A DNA stretch of 64,000 bases from Gari tellinella (GCA_922989275.2 OV277868.1:21572291-21636290); one strand, 5' to 3'. Counted from the stretch's first letter, positions 12,103 to 23,534 are shown. A program made the numbers and translations. The notes: generated from the letters alone by a model not told the origin.

Positions 12103-12168
12103 TAAACAGTTTAGGTCCTGATCAGACGCCGCATTACGCGTCGTCTGATCATGACCCAAACTGTTTGC
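12103..12168. repeat. CAAACAG-type hairpin
   Basis: AAACAGTTTAGGTCCTGATC and its near-complement GATCATGACCCAAACTGTTT face each other across CAGACGCCGCATTACGCGTCG. No enclosing TIR identified. Confidence 0.65.
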
Positions 12169-12325
12169 AAACGCGCTTTAAGGCGGCATTGAGAGTGAAG
12201 GGGTTAAAACTGAACATAGGCTAACACCATCTCCCGAAGCCGTTTATTCGTGCACAAACGCTAGCGAAACATTACATTTTACGAAAGTAAAGTGAAACAT
12301 TTCCAACATTTTAATGCCACTGTCA

Positions 12326-12370
12326 TGGTGGTGGTGGGGTGTGTGTGTGTGTGTGGGGGGGGGGGGGGGG
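12326..12370. repeat. (GGT)n/(GT)n followed by a 16-G run
   Basis: GGTGGTGGTG passes into GT repeats and then an uninterrupted run of 16 G. A run like this can form G-quadruplexes and is prone to length error in sequencing. Confidence 0.85.
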
Positions 12371-12656
12371 TTAAAATGTTTATTCATAATCTTTATCAGT
12401 ACATCTTGGTTAGCCTTTCTTAGCTACATATCTTTTTTTTATGGGAACAGTTTACATGGTATGCATGTACAAACATGTATAGTCCTGTTTATGTCTCTAT
12501 CCAAAACCTATACTGATACTACTTATTTAAATGCATGCTATTCATGCCCAGTGGATTATTCCATGCTTATGTATTGAATTAGTTCATATCTGATGTAAGG
12601 TGTTCCTGGTCTTAATTTTCATTTTCGTTTTTGTTTTATATTGAATTTCCTATCAG

Positions 12657-12721
12657 CAAACAGTGTAGACTCAGATCAGACGCTGCATTGTGTGGCGCCG
12701 GATGAGAGTCTACACTGTTTG
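12657..12721. repeat. CAAACAGTGTAGAC-type hairpin
   Basis: CAAACAGTGTAGACTCAGAT and its partner GAGAGTCTACACTGTTTG form a 65-bp hairpin with mismatches near the GCATTGTGTGGCGCC top. Confidence 0.65.
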
Positions 12722-12799
12722 TCTATGTCTATTTTATGGGGCGCTAGGCACAAATAGATTAAGATGATTCTAGTGAGCAATTATAATAAAGAGTTTGGC

Positions 12800-12997
12800 C
12801 AGGGCTGCCATATCTCCGGACTTTTTCCGAGTTCTTTGGATTTTTTTTATTTCTCTGGATATGTGGGTTTCGGTTTAGATCTGGGACAGATCGGACTTTT
12901 TTTAAGTGTTATAGAGCCTGGCAGCTAAAGGGTTAAAGGTACGTTTCCTAAAATTTGGAAATCCTAGGATTTTCGTGAGCAACTTATGGTAGCCCTG
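12800..12997 (+). mobile_element. HM2 MITE, short copy
   Basis: CAGGGCTGCCATATCTCCGG at the left; AACTTATGGTAGCCCTG at the right. It shares both halves with the longer copy at 13456-13710, including GGTTAAAGGTACG and AATCCTAGGATTTT, but lacks the hairpin. Flanking six-mers (TTTGGC, ATGTGA) do not match, so its target duplication is lost or the ends differ. Confidence 0.65.
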
Positions 12998-13035
12998 ATG
13001 TGATTCGGTCTCTTTTAAATAGATTCAAATCTGTA

Positions 13036-13286
13036 TTAACGCATTCATCACTGAAACTTTAAATGGACAATTCCAATTTCAAAATATGTCTAAACCATTA
13101 CTGACTAATTAAGGTTGATTTTAACGATATATTTCAAAATAACAAACAGTGTAGACCCTGATCAGAAGGCTCCTTAAGGAGCACTCTGATCAGGGTCTAC
13201 ACTGTTTGCACAGGACAAGTGTACTCTTCAAATGTACACTGTTTACTAATGACGAGTATACTCGTCGCTAGGGTTGAATGTGTTAA
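13036..13286 (-). mobile_element. TM2 element, 243 bp between TTAA sites
   Basis: TTAA at 13036 and 13283 flank exactly 243 bp. It reads as the reverse complement of TM2: TTAACACATTCAACCCTAGC from the right, the 67-bp CAAACAGTGTAGACCCTGAT hairpin at 13143-13209, and AAATGGACAATTCCA at the other side. It is a diverged relative of the near-identical copies at 23.9, 37.1 and 60.6 kb. Confidence 0.75.
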
Positions 13287-13449
13287 GAGATAATAACTGT
13301 AACTGAGTTGCAACTAAAAGCAGGACAAAATGAATGCAACTCTAACTCCTGTAGGAGGTTTCCTCGTCACTTTTCCCCCTGCATTAAGCACTGCAGCCAC
13401 CTGTCTGAATGGGTTACAAAACCTCATTAATTTGTTACCAAAAGGGTCT

Positions 13450-13716
13450 CTATTTCGGGGCTGCCATTTCTCCGGATTTTTCCTGAATCTTCGGAATTTT
13501 TTCCAGTACATGGTAGCTTAAAGCAGGCCGAAAGTAAAGCAGAATGCGCCTTAAGGCGCATTCTGCTTTACTTACAGCTTGCTTTAAGTAGTCGCATGCC
13601 AACACAACTAGAAACAGGCTATAGGGTAAAGGTACGATTCGTAAAACCGCACTTGAAAAATGCTAATTTGGAAATCTTAGGATTTTTCATGTCAACTTAT
13701 GGCAGCCCTGCTATTT
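13450..13716 (+). mobile_element. HM2 MITE with 6-bp target duplication
   Basis: The element is 13456-13710. CTATTT stands directly before CGGGGCTGCCATTTCTCCGG and directly after CAACTTATGGCAGCCCTG. It contains a nearly perfect TM1-type hairpin (13517-13588, CTTAAAGCAGG...TTGCTTTAAG with GCGCCTTAAGGCGC centre). The third copy, at 60.9-63.4 kb, has the hairpin at the same place, so the hairpin is part of this family. Open frames crossing it are chance. Confidence 0.75.
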
Positions 13717-14617
13717 ATGAAAAATGCACAAGGATATTACCACGGAATGTACATTGTTTGTTCAAATTGCAATTTAGAACTAGTTGTCTTCTCTCAACGA
13801 AGGGGAGGCAAAACAGTTTTAACTTTTACGAAATTGTTTTTCTCACGCAGAGCCGAATAAACAAAACCGTCGGTTGTTCAGTAAGTAAAAGTTCTGTCAA
13901 AAGTTTTCCTTTCACATTTATGCATTATCTTATGTATGTCTTTCAGTTTCTCGAGAGATATTAATAAGTTACAGTGCATTTCTCGTCGAGCGAGTTCAGC
14001 TGACCAACTACATGCACTAGAGTAACTGTGCAACTAGTAGCCTGGTTACCTGTAGCTACGAAATTAATTTAATAAAACCACCGAACAGTCCAGACTTAAT
14101 TTCTCATCAATAAACCAACATTTTCCGATACTTAATGTATCAAACAAAGCAGCTTACATCTGAGTAGTTAAATCTTATTTTTTATATGCGGTAAAATTGA
14201 TGCATTTCAGTTGATTAGTGCACTTTTGCTTGTGTTATTTAGTTTCGCACATAAATCGTTTGTACCCTTAAAAAGTTAATAAACATTGGTGCGCAATGAG
14301 TTATTATTGAAGAGTATTGGTGAACGTTAGATGTCGTACTATATGGGTTGTTTGCATCGGTTAACGTTACTGTTCACTGATACGGTACTTGAACGCCCTA
14401 CTGTGTTTTCGCCACCCTTAGCTATATTTTTCGCGGATGCGCCTATCTGATGTAACATTTCTTACTTGTTCACGGATTTAATTCTGAACTGAACCTTCTA
14501 TAACACGAATACAAATATATATATTTGTATATACAAATAAAACTTGTGAAATAAATACAAAGTGTAAATAACTGTACCGTTTTCGAATGAGGTTAATTGC
14601 TCTGGATCACCGGGATG
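13717..14617. other. Mostly unique stretch
   Basis: No repeat end recognised. A good-looking acceptor (TTGTTTTTCTCACGCAG, ending 13851) and a donor-like GTAAGTAAA 30 bases later could define a tiny exon, but there is no other support. A small palindrome, ACAAATATATATATTTGT, lies near 14512. Confidence 0.35.
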
Positions 14618-16871
14618 CTTTCTTGTCAATCGCCACCTCTGATTGGTCGTTCGATAATAAGGTCAATGTAGGCTCTGTAATAGTTTGTTTCATGAAACTT
14701 GAACATTTTTTATTGATTTTGAAATATTAAATGTTTTAAAAGTAAATAATAACTTTAACAACTTTACAATAAAAAAGTAACAATGGACATGTAGAGTTAA
14801 AATTACTAACATGTCCTTTGATTTGAAACTTTTTGTGAATTATTGTTATTTTACCTGTTTCTTTCTCATTTTCTGCGCTTGAAATCTTCCTATGACGTTA
14901 CGCACGGTGTCGGTACCAATTGCCGTAACGTCAAAAACGTCAAAATCGACGGAAACGTCGCTTACTCTTTTTTTCGTCTCAAAACTTGCTTATTACACGG
15001 GAAGATAAATTGAACTAAAAAAACACGAGCATGTTTATAATGTAAATATTATATTTATTTTTTTACTCTACTCAGCTGCATTCTGTTTCTAACAGTGTTT
15101 GTTTGCATTGTTCTTTAACGGGAAGTTCTTTATAATAAATCTGATTTTCAAACAAATTCACGTTGCCAATCGATCTATCTATTACTGCTTTTCAAGAGAG
15201 AGAGTGAGAGAAAGGAAGAACATCACATTATCAATCGATCTTTCCTCAACTGTTTTTTAGGAAAGAAATAAACAAAGAAAGATAAAAACAGATAGGTAAA
15301 TAAACAAATTCATCTCATCAGTCGGTCTATCTTTAACTATTTTTTTCAAGAAAAAAGAAAGAAAGAAAGAGAGAGAGAAAGAAAAAACGAAAAAAGGAAA
15401 TTAAAGCAAGAAACAAGTTCACCTCACCCTGAGTCGAACTATCTATAGGCCTAACTGCTTTTCAAGTAAGAAACTAGCAAAAAATCAAACAGAGAAGTAA
15501 ATAAAGAATAAAATTTACCTGATCAGTCGATCTATCTGTAGCTCTTTTTCAAGAAAGAAAAAAGAAACAAACAAACAGCTTTACCTTATCAGTCGATCTA
15601 TCTATAACTGCTTTTCAAGAAAGGAGGAAATACATACAGACAGCAGGGTGAGAAAGTAGTGGGAGTGAGTAAGTGGTTGATAAAAATTATCAGTCAAATA
15701 TACGACGTTAACGAACGAACGACGAACTATCGGCTTTTTTACTTTGTCATGTTCGTGTATGTTAACAAATACAGTTATCTAAAATATCTAAATGAGCTAT
15801 GATAAAATTCCCAGATCTTTTTTCACCTTCTATAGTCAAAAAATCATAAATTATCCGTCGCATGCTCTCTTATTTTTCTAATGTATCAGTCGTACCTACA
15901 AAATTTGACGTCGAACCCGACACTTTTACGTTTTGGGGACATTTTTGTAGACGGTATACAAACGAAATTATGTATAAGGTAAGATTATTAACCATCATAC
16001 TGGCATTAGTTCTGTGAACAAAAATAAAATGCTATTTAGAAAACAATGATAATAATTAAGATTTCCCATCTGTTCGGTTGCGTTGTACCCTTTAAACATT
16101 AATAACCTTTAAATTTGACGTAAATTACGTTACATTTTAGATTTAGGGACATTTCTGTAGACGCTACAAAAATAGAAATTTCTCGGGCATATACAATAGA
16201 ATTTCAAAAACAATTATATTTCCATAAACAATGGTTTGAGACTATATTCAAAAATGCTTTTTTTATTATAATGATTAATAATTCTTTATAACTAAACATA
16301 AAGCTAAAACCCACCCCTCTATTTTTTCTGCACAATATCGGAGTGTCTACAGAGTTTCATGCATTTATCTATCACTATGTTTTGATTTCTGCATGTGATA
16401 CCGTTACAACAACATTGTGTCATTATACGTACATACATGTATAGACGGTAACTTTTAAGAAAATATTGGACGATTTCTTGTATAATAGGATTCGGTGTAT
16501 TGAATTTTATGTTATGAGCCGTCACGTTTTGTTACGCGTCTACACGCAATTTTGACGTTATTTTCATTTTTCAATTGCATACTGCTAAAAGGCATAGACT
16601 TTCATTACAATTTTAATATCATATTTGGATAGAGATTTTCAATGCAGTTGTTTTGAGGTATACACCATGACGATACGTCAAATATATTTCTTGTTTCGAT
16701 GTAATGAACCCGCGATGTCGTCGCAATCTTGAAATTGGTACCAACACCGTGCGTAACGTCTTAGTGAAACTGTTCTAGTATTCGGATATCCTCTGTAGTT
16801 TTCGGACATCCTCGGTAGCCTGCTCGTGAGGGAATTCTAAGTTTTGCTTAGGTGGCGAATTGACAAGAAAG
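14618..16871. mobile_element. Candidate 2.25-kb noncoding element with two nested inverted-repeat sets
   Basis: Outer pair: CTTTCTTGTCAATCGCCACC (from 14618) against AGGTGGCGAATTGACAAGAA (from 16850), 21 of 22 matching with one indel. Inner pair: a 27-base repeat at 14895-14921 (ACGTTACGCACGGTGTCGGT, then ACCAATT) and 16733-16759 with one mismatch. There is no open frame of note. Another internal duplication is TTTGACGTC...GGGGACATTTTTGTAGACG near 15904 and again near 16114. Target duplications are not obvious, so which pair marks the true ends is unknown. Confidence 0.5.
15160..15630. repeat. Degenerate tandem repeat, about 65-110 bp units
   Basis: Six recurrences of TCAGTCGATCTATCTATAAC followed by TGCTTTTCAAGAAAG, separated by purine-rich AAAGAAAGA spacers, inside the 14.6-16.9 kb element. 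Confidence 0.7.
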
Positions 16872-17688
16872 TGGCAAATTGATAAGAAGCAAGGATACTA
16901 ACTACAACAAGAAATATCTTTAAAAATGATATTCGGCGGAATGCGTTATGGAAGTATCGCCAATTATAATATTCTCGGGTGTTCTCGTTAACTCGTGCCG
17001 TACGAAAACGGCTGATATGGGCAGTTGTGACACTGTTTACAGACGCTTCATCTATCTAAAAATTGTATGCGGCGAGAAATCAGTTTAAAAATGCGAACAA
17101 ACAGGAAAGAGTCAATAAATTAATCTCCTACACAGTCCTAGTCCACTACTGTGTACAGTAAGAGACAGCAAGCTATTTTTAGACTTCAGGCGCTGTCCTG
17201 ACTGTACACCGGTAATAAGACTCAAAATTGGGAGGATATATTCTTTTCTCTATTTAATTAAACCCCAACGGATTTTGTTTGCTGAGTTCTGCTTTATATA
17301 AGATTGCCATCATTGGGTTGCCTCAGGCGGGCATATTGGTTTAACCTTGCCTCTCCATATTTTCTATCGTTCATCCAAATGGTTAATAAAGACTTTGCGT
17401 TTAATATAAATTATGATAGTAAATCATCAATAATTATTATAATCATATTTTACGTTCATCAATAATGATGGTTAGTGAATAACTCCTAACTTTCACAGAT
17501 TAACTTCTTATATAATGGAAGATGTTCGTGTGGTTCAGAATTCAGGCTGTGACCTTTCTGACAAAAACTATGGCCCTTTGAATGTTTTCCTACAGATAAT
17601 ATATAGGAGAAAGATATTATGCAGGGAACTATCTCTCTGCAGCCAAGTACATATTAACTTACTGTTACATATGAAAGTGTTCATGTGT
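16872..17688. other. Unassigned stretch
   Basis: No repeat ends or coding recognised. The 68-codon frame at 17515 runs into the next element and has no motif. Confidence 0.35.
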
Positions 17689-18060
17689 ATAGTGCTCCCT
17701 CTCTACAATGACACCCAATAGGAGACAAAGATTGTGTGCATAGTTCAGAGGGAGTCATTATACGGAGGGAAATCGGCTAACATTTTTAAACAGATTGAAT
17801 CCAGATCAGACGCCACGTAATGCGGCGTCTGGTCTGGATTCAAGCTACATTTTGTATTTTTCATTCGTTATTAAGGGTTTTTTCTGTCAAAATGTCCAGT
17901 ATGTAACTTTGAGAAAAACAGCAGACGACAATTTTAAGCAGATGAGATTGCAGCCGTGAATAGGTTGGACATAATTTTCTTGTTTGGGGGAGCAACAGCA
18001 AGCATTGTTGTACGGAGGGATTCATTATTGGGAGGGACGTAGTAGGGAGGGAGCACTGTA
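17689..18060 (+). mobile_element. PM2 MITE, 372 bp, copy 1
   Basis: TATAGTGCTCCCTCTCTACA at the left, GTAGGGAGGGAGCACTGTA at the right. TA-flanked CAGTG ends suggest a pogo/Tigger-like origin (inference). A 60-bp hairpin (GATTGAATCCAGATCAGACG and complement) lies at 17790-17852. The copy at 26435-26806 is the same length. Confidence 0.75.
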
Positions 18061-18089
18061 CATTTTTTTCTCAAAAACAAATTCTAGTT

Positions 18090-19134
18090 TTTAGCTCACC
18101 TGAGCCAAAGGCTCAAGGTAAGCTTTTATGGGATGGCCCTGTGTCCGTCATCCATCGTCGTTAACAATTGCTTCAAATTATATCTCCTCCTATACCGCTT
18201 GACAGATTTCAACCAAACTTTACAGAAATGTTCCTTTGGTCAAGCTCTTTCAGATTTGTTCAAAGAATGAAAACAATGCAGAAATCTGGTTGCCATGGCA
18301 ACCAAAGTGATAAATAAGAAATTCTTAAAAAATCTTATTGTCAAAACCTGCAAAGGCCAGAGCTTAGATATCTAGCACATAGCATGATCTACAGATGTTC
18401 AAACTATGCTCCTGGGGTCAAAATTTGCCCCGCCCAGGGGGTCACAGTTTTACATAGAGTTATATAGAGAAATATTCAAACGTCTTCTCCTCTGAAACTA
18501 GTATGGCCAGATCTTTGATATTTGCCTCTGAGATACTTCTAGATGTCCTTTACATATTTTGTTGAAATGGTTGTGGTCTATTGAATATCTAGGTCACAGT
18601 AGCTAAAATAGATTTTTTCAATAAAAACTTAAAAAACGTCTTGTCTGAAACCCTAGTACACAGAGCTTAGATATTTGGCACGTAGCATCATCTACAGGTC
18701 TTCTATCAAGTTTATTCAAATTATGCCCATAGGGTCAAAATTGGCCCCTCTGTGGGGGTCACAGTTTGACATAGAGTTATATTATGCAATTTTCAAACGT
18801 CTTCTCCTCTGAAACTAATTTGGCCAGAGCTTTGATATTTGACATGGTGACAATTCTAGATGTCCTTTACCTATTTAATGTCCAAACGGTTTTTGGTCTG
18901 TTGCATATCTAGGTCACAGGAGCCAAAAATATATTTTTCAATGGAAACTTAAAAACCCTTCTTGTCTGAAACTCTAATACCCTGAGCTTAGATATTTGGC
19001 ACATAGCATCATCTTCAGGTCCGCTATCAAGATTGTTCATTTTATGCCCCTGGCGTCAAAAATTACCTGCCCATTTATCTCCATTTTGTCAGCTTTTCTC
19101 AGGTGAGCGAAATATGGCCCATGGACCTCTTGTT
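18090..19134 (+). mobile_element. HINE-like element
   Basis: 5' hairpin AGCTCACCTGAGCC / GGCTCAAGGTAAGCT, then CCTGTGTCCGTC, about two 300-base tandem units (GGCACATAGCATCATC, GGGTCACAGTTT, TGGCCAGAGCTTTGATATT), and a 3' end with AGGTGAGCGAAATATGGCCC and CTCTTGTT. Short complementary termini around tandem units and no target duplication fit nonautonomous Helentron-like elements. The site is CTAGTTT, as in the copy at 61 kb. Noncoding. Confidence 0.65.
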
Positions 19135-19405
19135 TATCATTACAATGCCCGGGCTGCAGAAACTCTTGTACATGTGGTTACTAAGTGTTGAAAGCTCCAA
19201 AAGAAGCTTTCTGCATTAATTTTATCCTGCATTTAGCAGTCACCTGTCTTTTAATCCTGAATGTTTCCTCATAGAAAGAGTGTATGATACAAATTTGATT
19301 GTAGAGCTGTATGGAAATTTATTGGGAGGTTTTTGCCAATACAGCTACATTGAGCAAACCACAAGTAAAGTTTGCATGTTTATAAACATTACTTGTTTGT
19401 TTCAG

Positions 19406-19510
19406 GAAGTTTGGGGAAAACTGACTACAGGACATTATGTAGAAATTAGATAGAAAACAAACAGTGTGGCAGAAAGCATCACGCAGGGATCAGAAGAAAT
19501 CCAATACTAG
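19406..19510 (+). other. Candidate noncoding exon
   Basis: Acceptor ACTTGTTTGTTTCAG precedes and donor TAG|GTATGAGT follows a 105-base segment. All three frames contain stops, so it could only be an untranslated or lncRNA exon. It lies in DNA that I do not see repeated elsewhere in the window. Weak. Confidence 0.2.
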
Positions 19511-19641
19511 GTATGAGTTTTCTACAGTTTTTCTGCTAGGATGCTGTTGCATGATTTTGTATGGATCTTTACAGAGCACCAGATAATCAAAGTTAGATAC
19601 AGTGAAACTGGCTTAACTCATTACCCCACATTTAAGAAATG

Positions 19642-19787
19642 AATTACGTACTTCCGGTATTCATGAGCTGATGGAACTTCAATGCTTTTACTAGCAAAGT
19701 GTGTGAAGCCCGAAGGGCTTCTCGCTTAACTTTGCTAGTAAAAGCATTGAAGTTCCATCAGCTCATGAATAACGGAAGTACGCAATT
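19642..19787. repeat. 146-bp inverted repeat with about 59-bp arms
   Basis: AATTACGTACTTCCGGTATT and on to ACTAGCAAAGT is matched almost exactly by its complement after a 28-base loop, itself containing GAAGCCCGAAGGGCTTC. Resembles the inverted repeat at 45.6 kb in size and layout, not in sequence. Confidence 0.85.
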
Positions 19788-20274
19788 TATTTTTTATATT
19801 TATATTCCATTGTGAACTGAGAAATGTACATAACCGTACTAATAGACACTTTGCCCGTTGCTATGCGTTGCTAATCTTAGTAACGATCTCTATATATGGA
19901 CTGAAAGTAGTCCCAATCACATATTATAATTACTGGATAAATTTAGACTTTTATTCAGTAAACTTTCTCGTTATGTTTAAAACCTCTTTTGAGACATTTA
20001 AAAGCGCACAAATTTATGAAATATTTGTATTATAAGCATCTTAAATTTAGGTAACGTTTTTTAAAACCGATTTACTCACACGGCATACTTGATTACTCCG
20101 CGTTAAAACCATGCCTTCCATATGGACTTCTGTATCTATTTGAAAGTAGCTCCGCGGCCTCCGCCCCTAAACCAGCCTGCTAGAACTGGATTTTAAATGA
20201 CCATTCATTGAAATATGCAAGTCTCTTTTTAGAACAGTGTTATATAAGGACAGTGCGGGGCGAATGTAAAAATA
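19788..20274. other. Unassigned stretch
   Basis: AT-rich, no recognised repeat end and no coding motif. Confidence 0.35.
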
Positions 20275-20741
20275 ATGTTATACACCTTTTTATGCCTTTA
20301 ATTTATTCCTTCGCTGAAGAAAATAGATCCAATTTAAACAGTTATGACTATTCAACATTCAAAACATTTTCTATATTCTAGCAGATGGTAGCTTAACCCA
20401 TCATTTCATAGATAGGCTCTTTTAATACCTCTACTTTATTCCTCCACTGAAGTAAATAGTTCCACTTTATACAGTCATGAATATGTACCCAAAGAATTAT
20501 TTTCAATATCCATACACTGCATACAGATAATAGCTTAAAGCAGGCTGAAAGTAAAACAGAATGCGATGTAAGGCGCATTCTGCTTTACTTTCAACCTGCT
20601 TTAAGTGATCATCTTTCTTGATAACTAGAAACAAGCTATGGGGTAATGGGTTAAAGCAGGCATATTCTGCTTTCCTTTCAACCTGCTTTAAGTGGTCACT
20701 TATCTTCAAAACTAGAAACTGGCCAAGGGGTGATGGGTTAA
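20275..20741 (-). mobile_element. TM1 MITE split by another TM1
   Basis: The left half (TTTATTCCTTCGCTGAAG... TAGCAGATGGTAGC) stops at the stem-base TTAA of its hairpin, where the TM1 at 20393-20654 begins. It resumes with TTAAAGCAGGCATATTCTGC and ends GGGGTGATGGGTTAA. The left TIR is not recognisable. Confidence 0.7.
20393..20654 (-). mobile_element. Inner TM1 MITE, complete
   Basis: TTAACCCATCATTTCATAG to CTATGGGGTAATGGGTTAA with a full hairpin (AGCTTAAAGCAGGC...CTGCTTTAAGTG). It sits in the TTAA at the stem base of the outer TM1 hairpin, duplicating that TTAA. Confidence 0.75.
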
Positions 20742-21065
20742 ATTCATCACTTAAATGTTCATGATTTGGTCAATATCAATAACCTATGTAGGATGATCAG
20801 ACTTTCTTGTCTACAGATTGGCAGTACCAAACCATTCGTATCAATTTAATGACTGTTTAAGCATGGTTTGGTCTGGACTGTGAATGAGAATGACCGGTCT
20901 GTATTGAGTACAAACATTGGCCCGATCTCATCAAGGAAATAATTTTGTGTTTAAGGCAAGTGGTTACTTAAAGCAAAATGAAAATAAAACAAACATCTCC
21001 TTTAGGAGCTTTCTGATTTACTTTTACCTTGTGTTAAGCAGCCACATACATCAAAACTCTAGTAT

Positions 21066-21377
21066 TCACCACACCTTGGTGGCCTCCGTGGCCTAGTTGT
21101 ATAGTCACTGTGACTAACATCACCAAGCCCCTCACCGCTGTGGGTCCGAATCCCGGTATGGGCATTGGGATTTTATCATGGGGGGAAAGCCTTCCAGCTG
21201 GATTGCGAAAGGTCGGTGGTTCAACCTGGTTGAAAATTTGTGTCTGAAACAGTGTATTAAGGACTTCTGGGGTCTTCATCCACCTGTAATTAGCTTGACG
21301 TCGAAATATGACTGAAATACTGTTAAAAGCGACATAAACTCAAAACAAATCACAAATCGAATCACCACACCTTAGTG
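21066..21377 (+). mobile_element. tRNA-derived SINE with target duplication
   Basis: A-box TGGCCTAGTTG (21089-21099) fits TRGYNNARNNG. B-box GGTCCGAATCC (21143-21153) has one change from consensus. The body continues with CTTCCAGCTGGATTGCGAAA and an A-rich end (AAACTCAAAACAAATCAC). TCACCACACCTT precedes at 21066-21077 and follows at 21362-21373, 12 perfect bases or 15 of 16 if RGTG is included. It uses pol III promoters and LINE machinery for spread. Confidence 0.8.
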
Positions 21378-21378
21378 A

Positions 21379-21592
21379 TCGTAATAGAGGGGTTTTACTG
21401 TAGTAATCGCAATAAAGGGGTTTTACTGTAGTAATCGTAATAAAGGGGTTTTACTGTAGTAATAAAGGGATTTTACTGTAGTAATCGTAATAAAGTGGTT
21501 TTACTGTAGTAATCGTAATAAAGGGGTTTTACTGTAGTAATCGTAATAAAGGGGTTTTACTGTAGTAATCGTAATAAAAGGTTTTTACTGTA
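21379..21592. repeat. 28-bp tandem repeat of the PM1 terminus
   Basis: About eight units of GTAATCGTAATAAAGGGGTT plus TTACTGTA. Each unit is a PM1 right end, so the array grew from a transposon terminus. One unit is shortened (GTAATAAAGGGATTTTACTG). Confidence 0.85.
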
Positions 21593-22033
21593 TTTAGAAG
21601 CAAAGTTTTATATAGGAGTAACCTTTGAAAGCATTGAAAACAAAGCAAACCTGGAAAATTGCAGACTTCCTTTAATTGATTTTGTTTTTGAGCAATATTG
21701 AAAAGTGAAACAATTTGCTCACAATCCTCTAGCACCGGCCTAAGCCGAATTCAATTTTCACGGATAAATGCGTTGAAATCAACAATCCCATAGGACCAGA
21801 AAGTGTAACAACAGTGCGAATGAAGTATGGGTGACTTTTTATGGCCTCCATACAAGCACTTAACATCTGTTGTGAAGTGATCAGTTCTGAGATCTTTTGA
21901 AAAAAAAATTTCTTTTATAAAGAGGCCATTTCAGACCTTTTACTTATTTCCTCGTAGATTTAATAGCTTTTCATGTGTTGACCATGTCCTGATAAAAAAA
22001 ATCCTATGCTGTGACAGTGGTTGCAGAGTAGAC

Positions 22034-22585
22034 ATTTTTAGCTCACCTGGCACGAAGTGCCAAGGTGAGCTATTGTGATTGCCCTGTGTCCGTCGTCGTC
22101 CGCCGTGTGTCGTCAACTTTTTGTTCAAAGATCTTCTTCTTGGAATCCACTGGGCCAATTTCATCAAAAGTTCATAGGATTGTTCCTTGTAGCGTGCTCT
22201 CTCAAATATAGGTCATCCAATCGAAATTGTGATTGCCATGGCAACCAATTGAAAAAACTTTAAAAATCTTCTTGTCAAAAACTACTGGTCCGAATTGAAT
22301 ATAATTTTACCCAAATGTGCCGTTGCTGACCCTCTATCAGATTTGTTAAAATAATTTTCCTATCTTAAAAAAGATGGCCGCTAGTGGGTGGGGCAGATTT
22401 TCCTTATATGGCTATAAAGTGAAAACTTGAAAAAAATCTTCTTGTCTGAAACCGCTGGTCCGATTTGACAGTAACTTCACACAAATGATCCATGGGTGAT
22501 CCTCTACCAGATTTCTAAAAATTTAATAATTTTGATATCTAAAAAACATGACCGCCAGTGGGTGGGGCAAGTTTTCCTTATGTTA
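22034..22585 (+). mobile_element. HINE-like element, 3' truncated
   Basis: 5' hairpin TTAGCTCACCTGGCACG/AAGTGCCAAGGTGAGCT, CCTGTGTCCGTCGTCGTC, then about 170-base units (CTTCTTGTC...CTGGTCCGA, GTGGGTGGGGC). No CTCTTGTT end is seen. Confidence 0.6.
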
Positions 22586-23296
22586 CTGTTTAGAATATAA
22601 CCTACATTTTTAACCAATCACACTCCCTTTTGCACCCCATTAAGTATGGCACTTAATCATTAAAAATTTTGTTGTGTTTCGATGTCGTGTGGTGTCTGCA
22701 TGTGATATAGATAACTCTGTCTCGTAGCAACTAGTTGTAAAGACTGCCATATTTGGCTATCTCACAACCAGAATAAGCCAGGTTTGTTTACATTAAACGT
22801 GGGAAGGTTGAAGTTCTCAGCCAATCATAATATAGAATATATTCTAAGTTATTTAGAATAAGGAAATCCTGAACATGAAATATAAAAGGCATTTTCAGTA
22901 CCTTTCTATATTGGATCTTAAAACAGACTGAAAGTAAAGCTGAACGAGTAAACGTGCATTCACTCACGCGCTCATGTCGAGTCGTCTGCTTCCACCGACG
23001 TCCTCGGGTAGACATGGACCTCATAACTTCTTTGTTAAGCATACATTTTGCAACTTTTCTGTCAATCTGCATAAGTGGCAACCCACATGTAAGAACTAGA
23101 AAACGGTTTTACTTCCTCATAGTCTATGGGCTTCTATAAAGGAATCATTTCTTAAAATTTGTCAGTTGAAAATGGAATCACATTTGCTGCAGTAAATCTT
23201 GATATGCAGCAACATAAAGCAAACTAAAAGTAAAGCAGAAAGCAAGCTTTTTATCACTGTAAAAGTAATGAAGAAAGGATTAGTTATATTGTTTCT
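22586..23296. other. Mostly unassigned
   Basis: It contains hairpin-arm relics (AAAACAGACTGAAAGTAAAG at 22920, AAAGCAAACTAAAAGTAAAG at 23217), the latter possibly the left arm of a PM1 hairpin whose right arm is at 24168. No coding recognised. Confidence 0.35.
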
Positions 23297-23331
23297 TTAC
23301 CCTTTACTCCATAGTCGTCTTTTAACCCTTA

Positions 23332-23534
23332 GCCCGCCAAATAAATTGTCGTCTGCTATATTTCTCGTCTGCTTCAAGTTACAAAGTGCTTCAAAGTTGC
23401 TCAAAATTGCTGAAAATGTTGTCCGAGTGTCAAACAGCTTGGATCCGGATGAGACGCCGAGTTACTCGGCGTCTCATCCGGATCCAAGCTGTTTGCACAG
23501 GAGCTATAGTCGTGAGTGGCAGGCTAAGGGTTAA
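23332..23534 (-). mobile_element. TM3 element
   Basis: TTAACCCTTAGCCCGCCA to GAGTGGCAGGCTAAGGGTTA A. It contains a 65-bp hairpin (23431-23495), perfect apart from the top. It is almost the exact reverse complement of the copy at 59448-59659. Confidence 0.8.

Larger units (their letters stand above)
20955..21592 (+). mobile_element. PM1 element with SINE insertion and amplified right end
   Basis: The PM1 hairpin (ACTTAAAGCAAAATG...CTCCTTTAGGAGC...TTGTGTTAAGCAGCC) lies at 20970-21033. It is followed by a SINE (21078-21361) and then the PM1 right end (GTAATAGAGGGGTTTTACTG, TA). That end is repeated about eight times. The left end is not recognisable. Confidence 0.65.

Noticed and set aside
13596..13964. 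122-codon open frame
   Set aside because: Its first third lies in the HM2 MITE; the rest has no motif or splice support.
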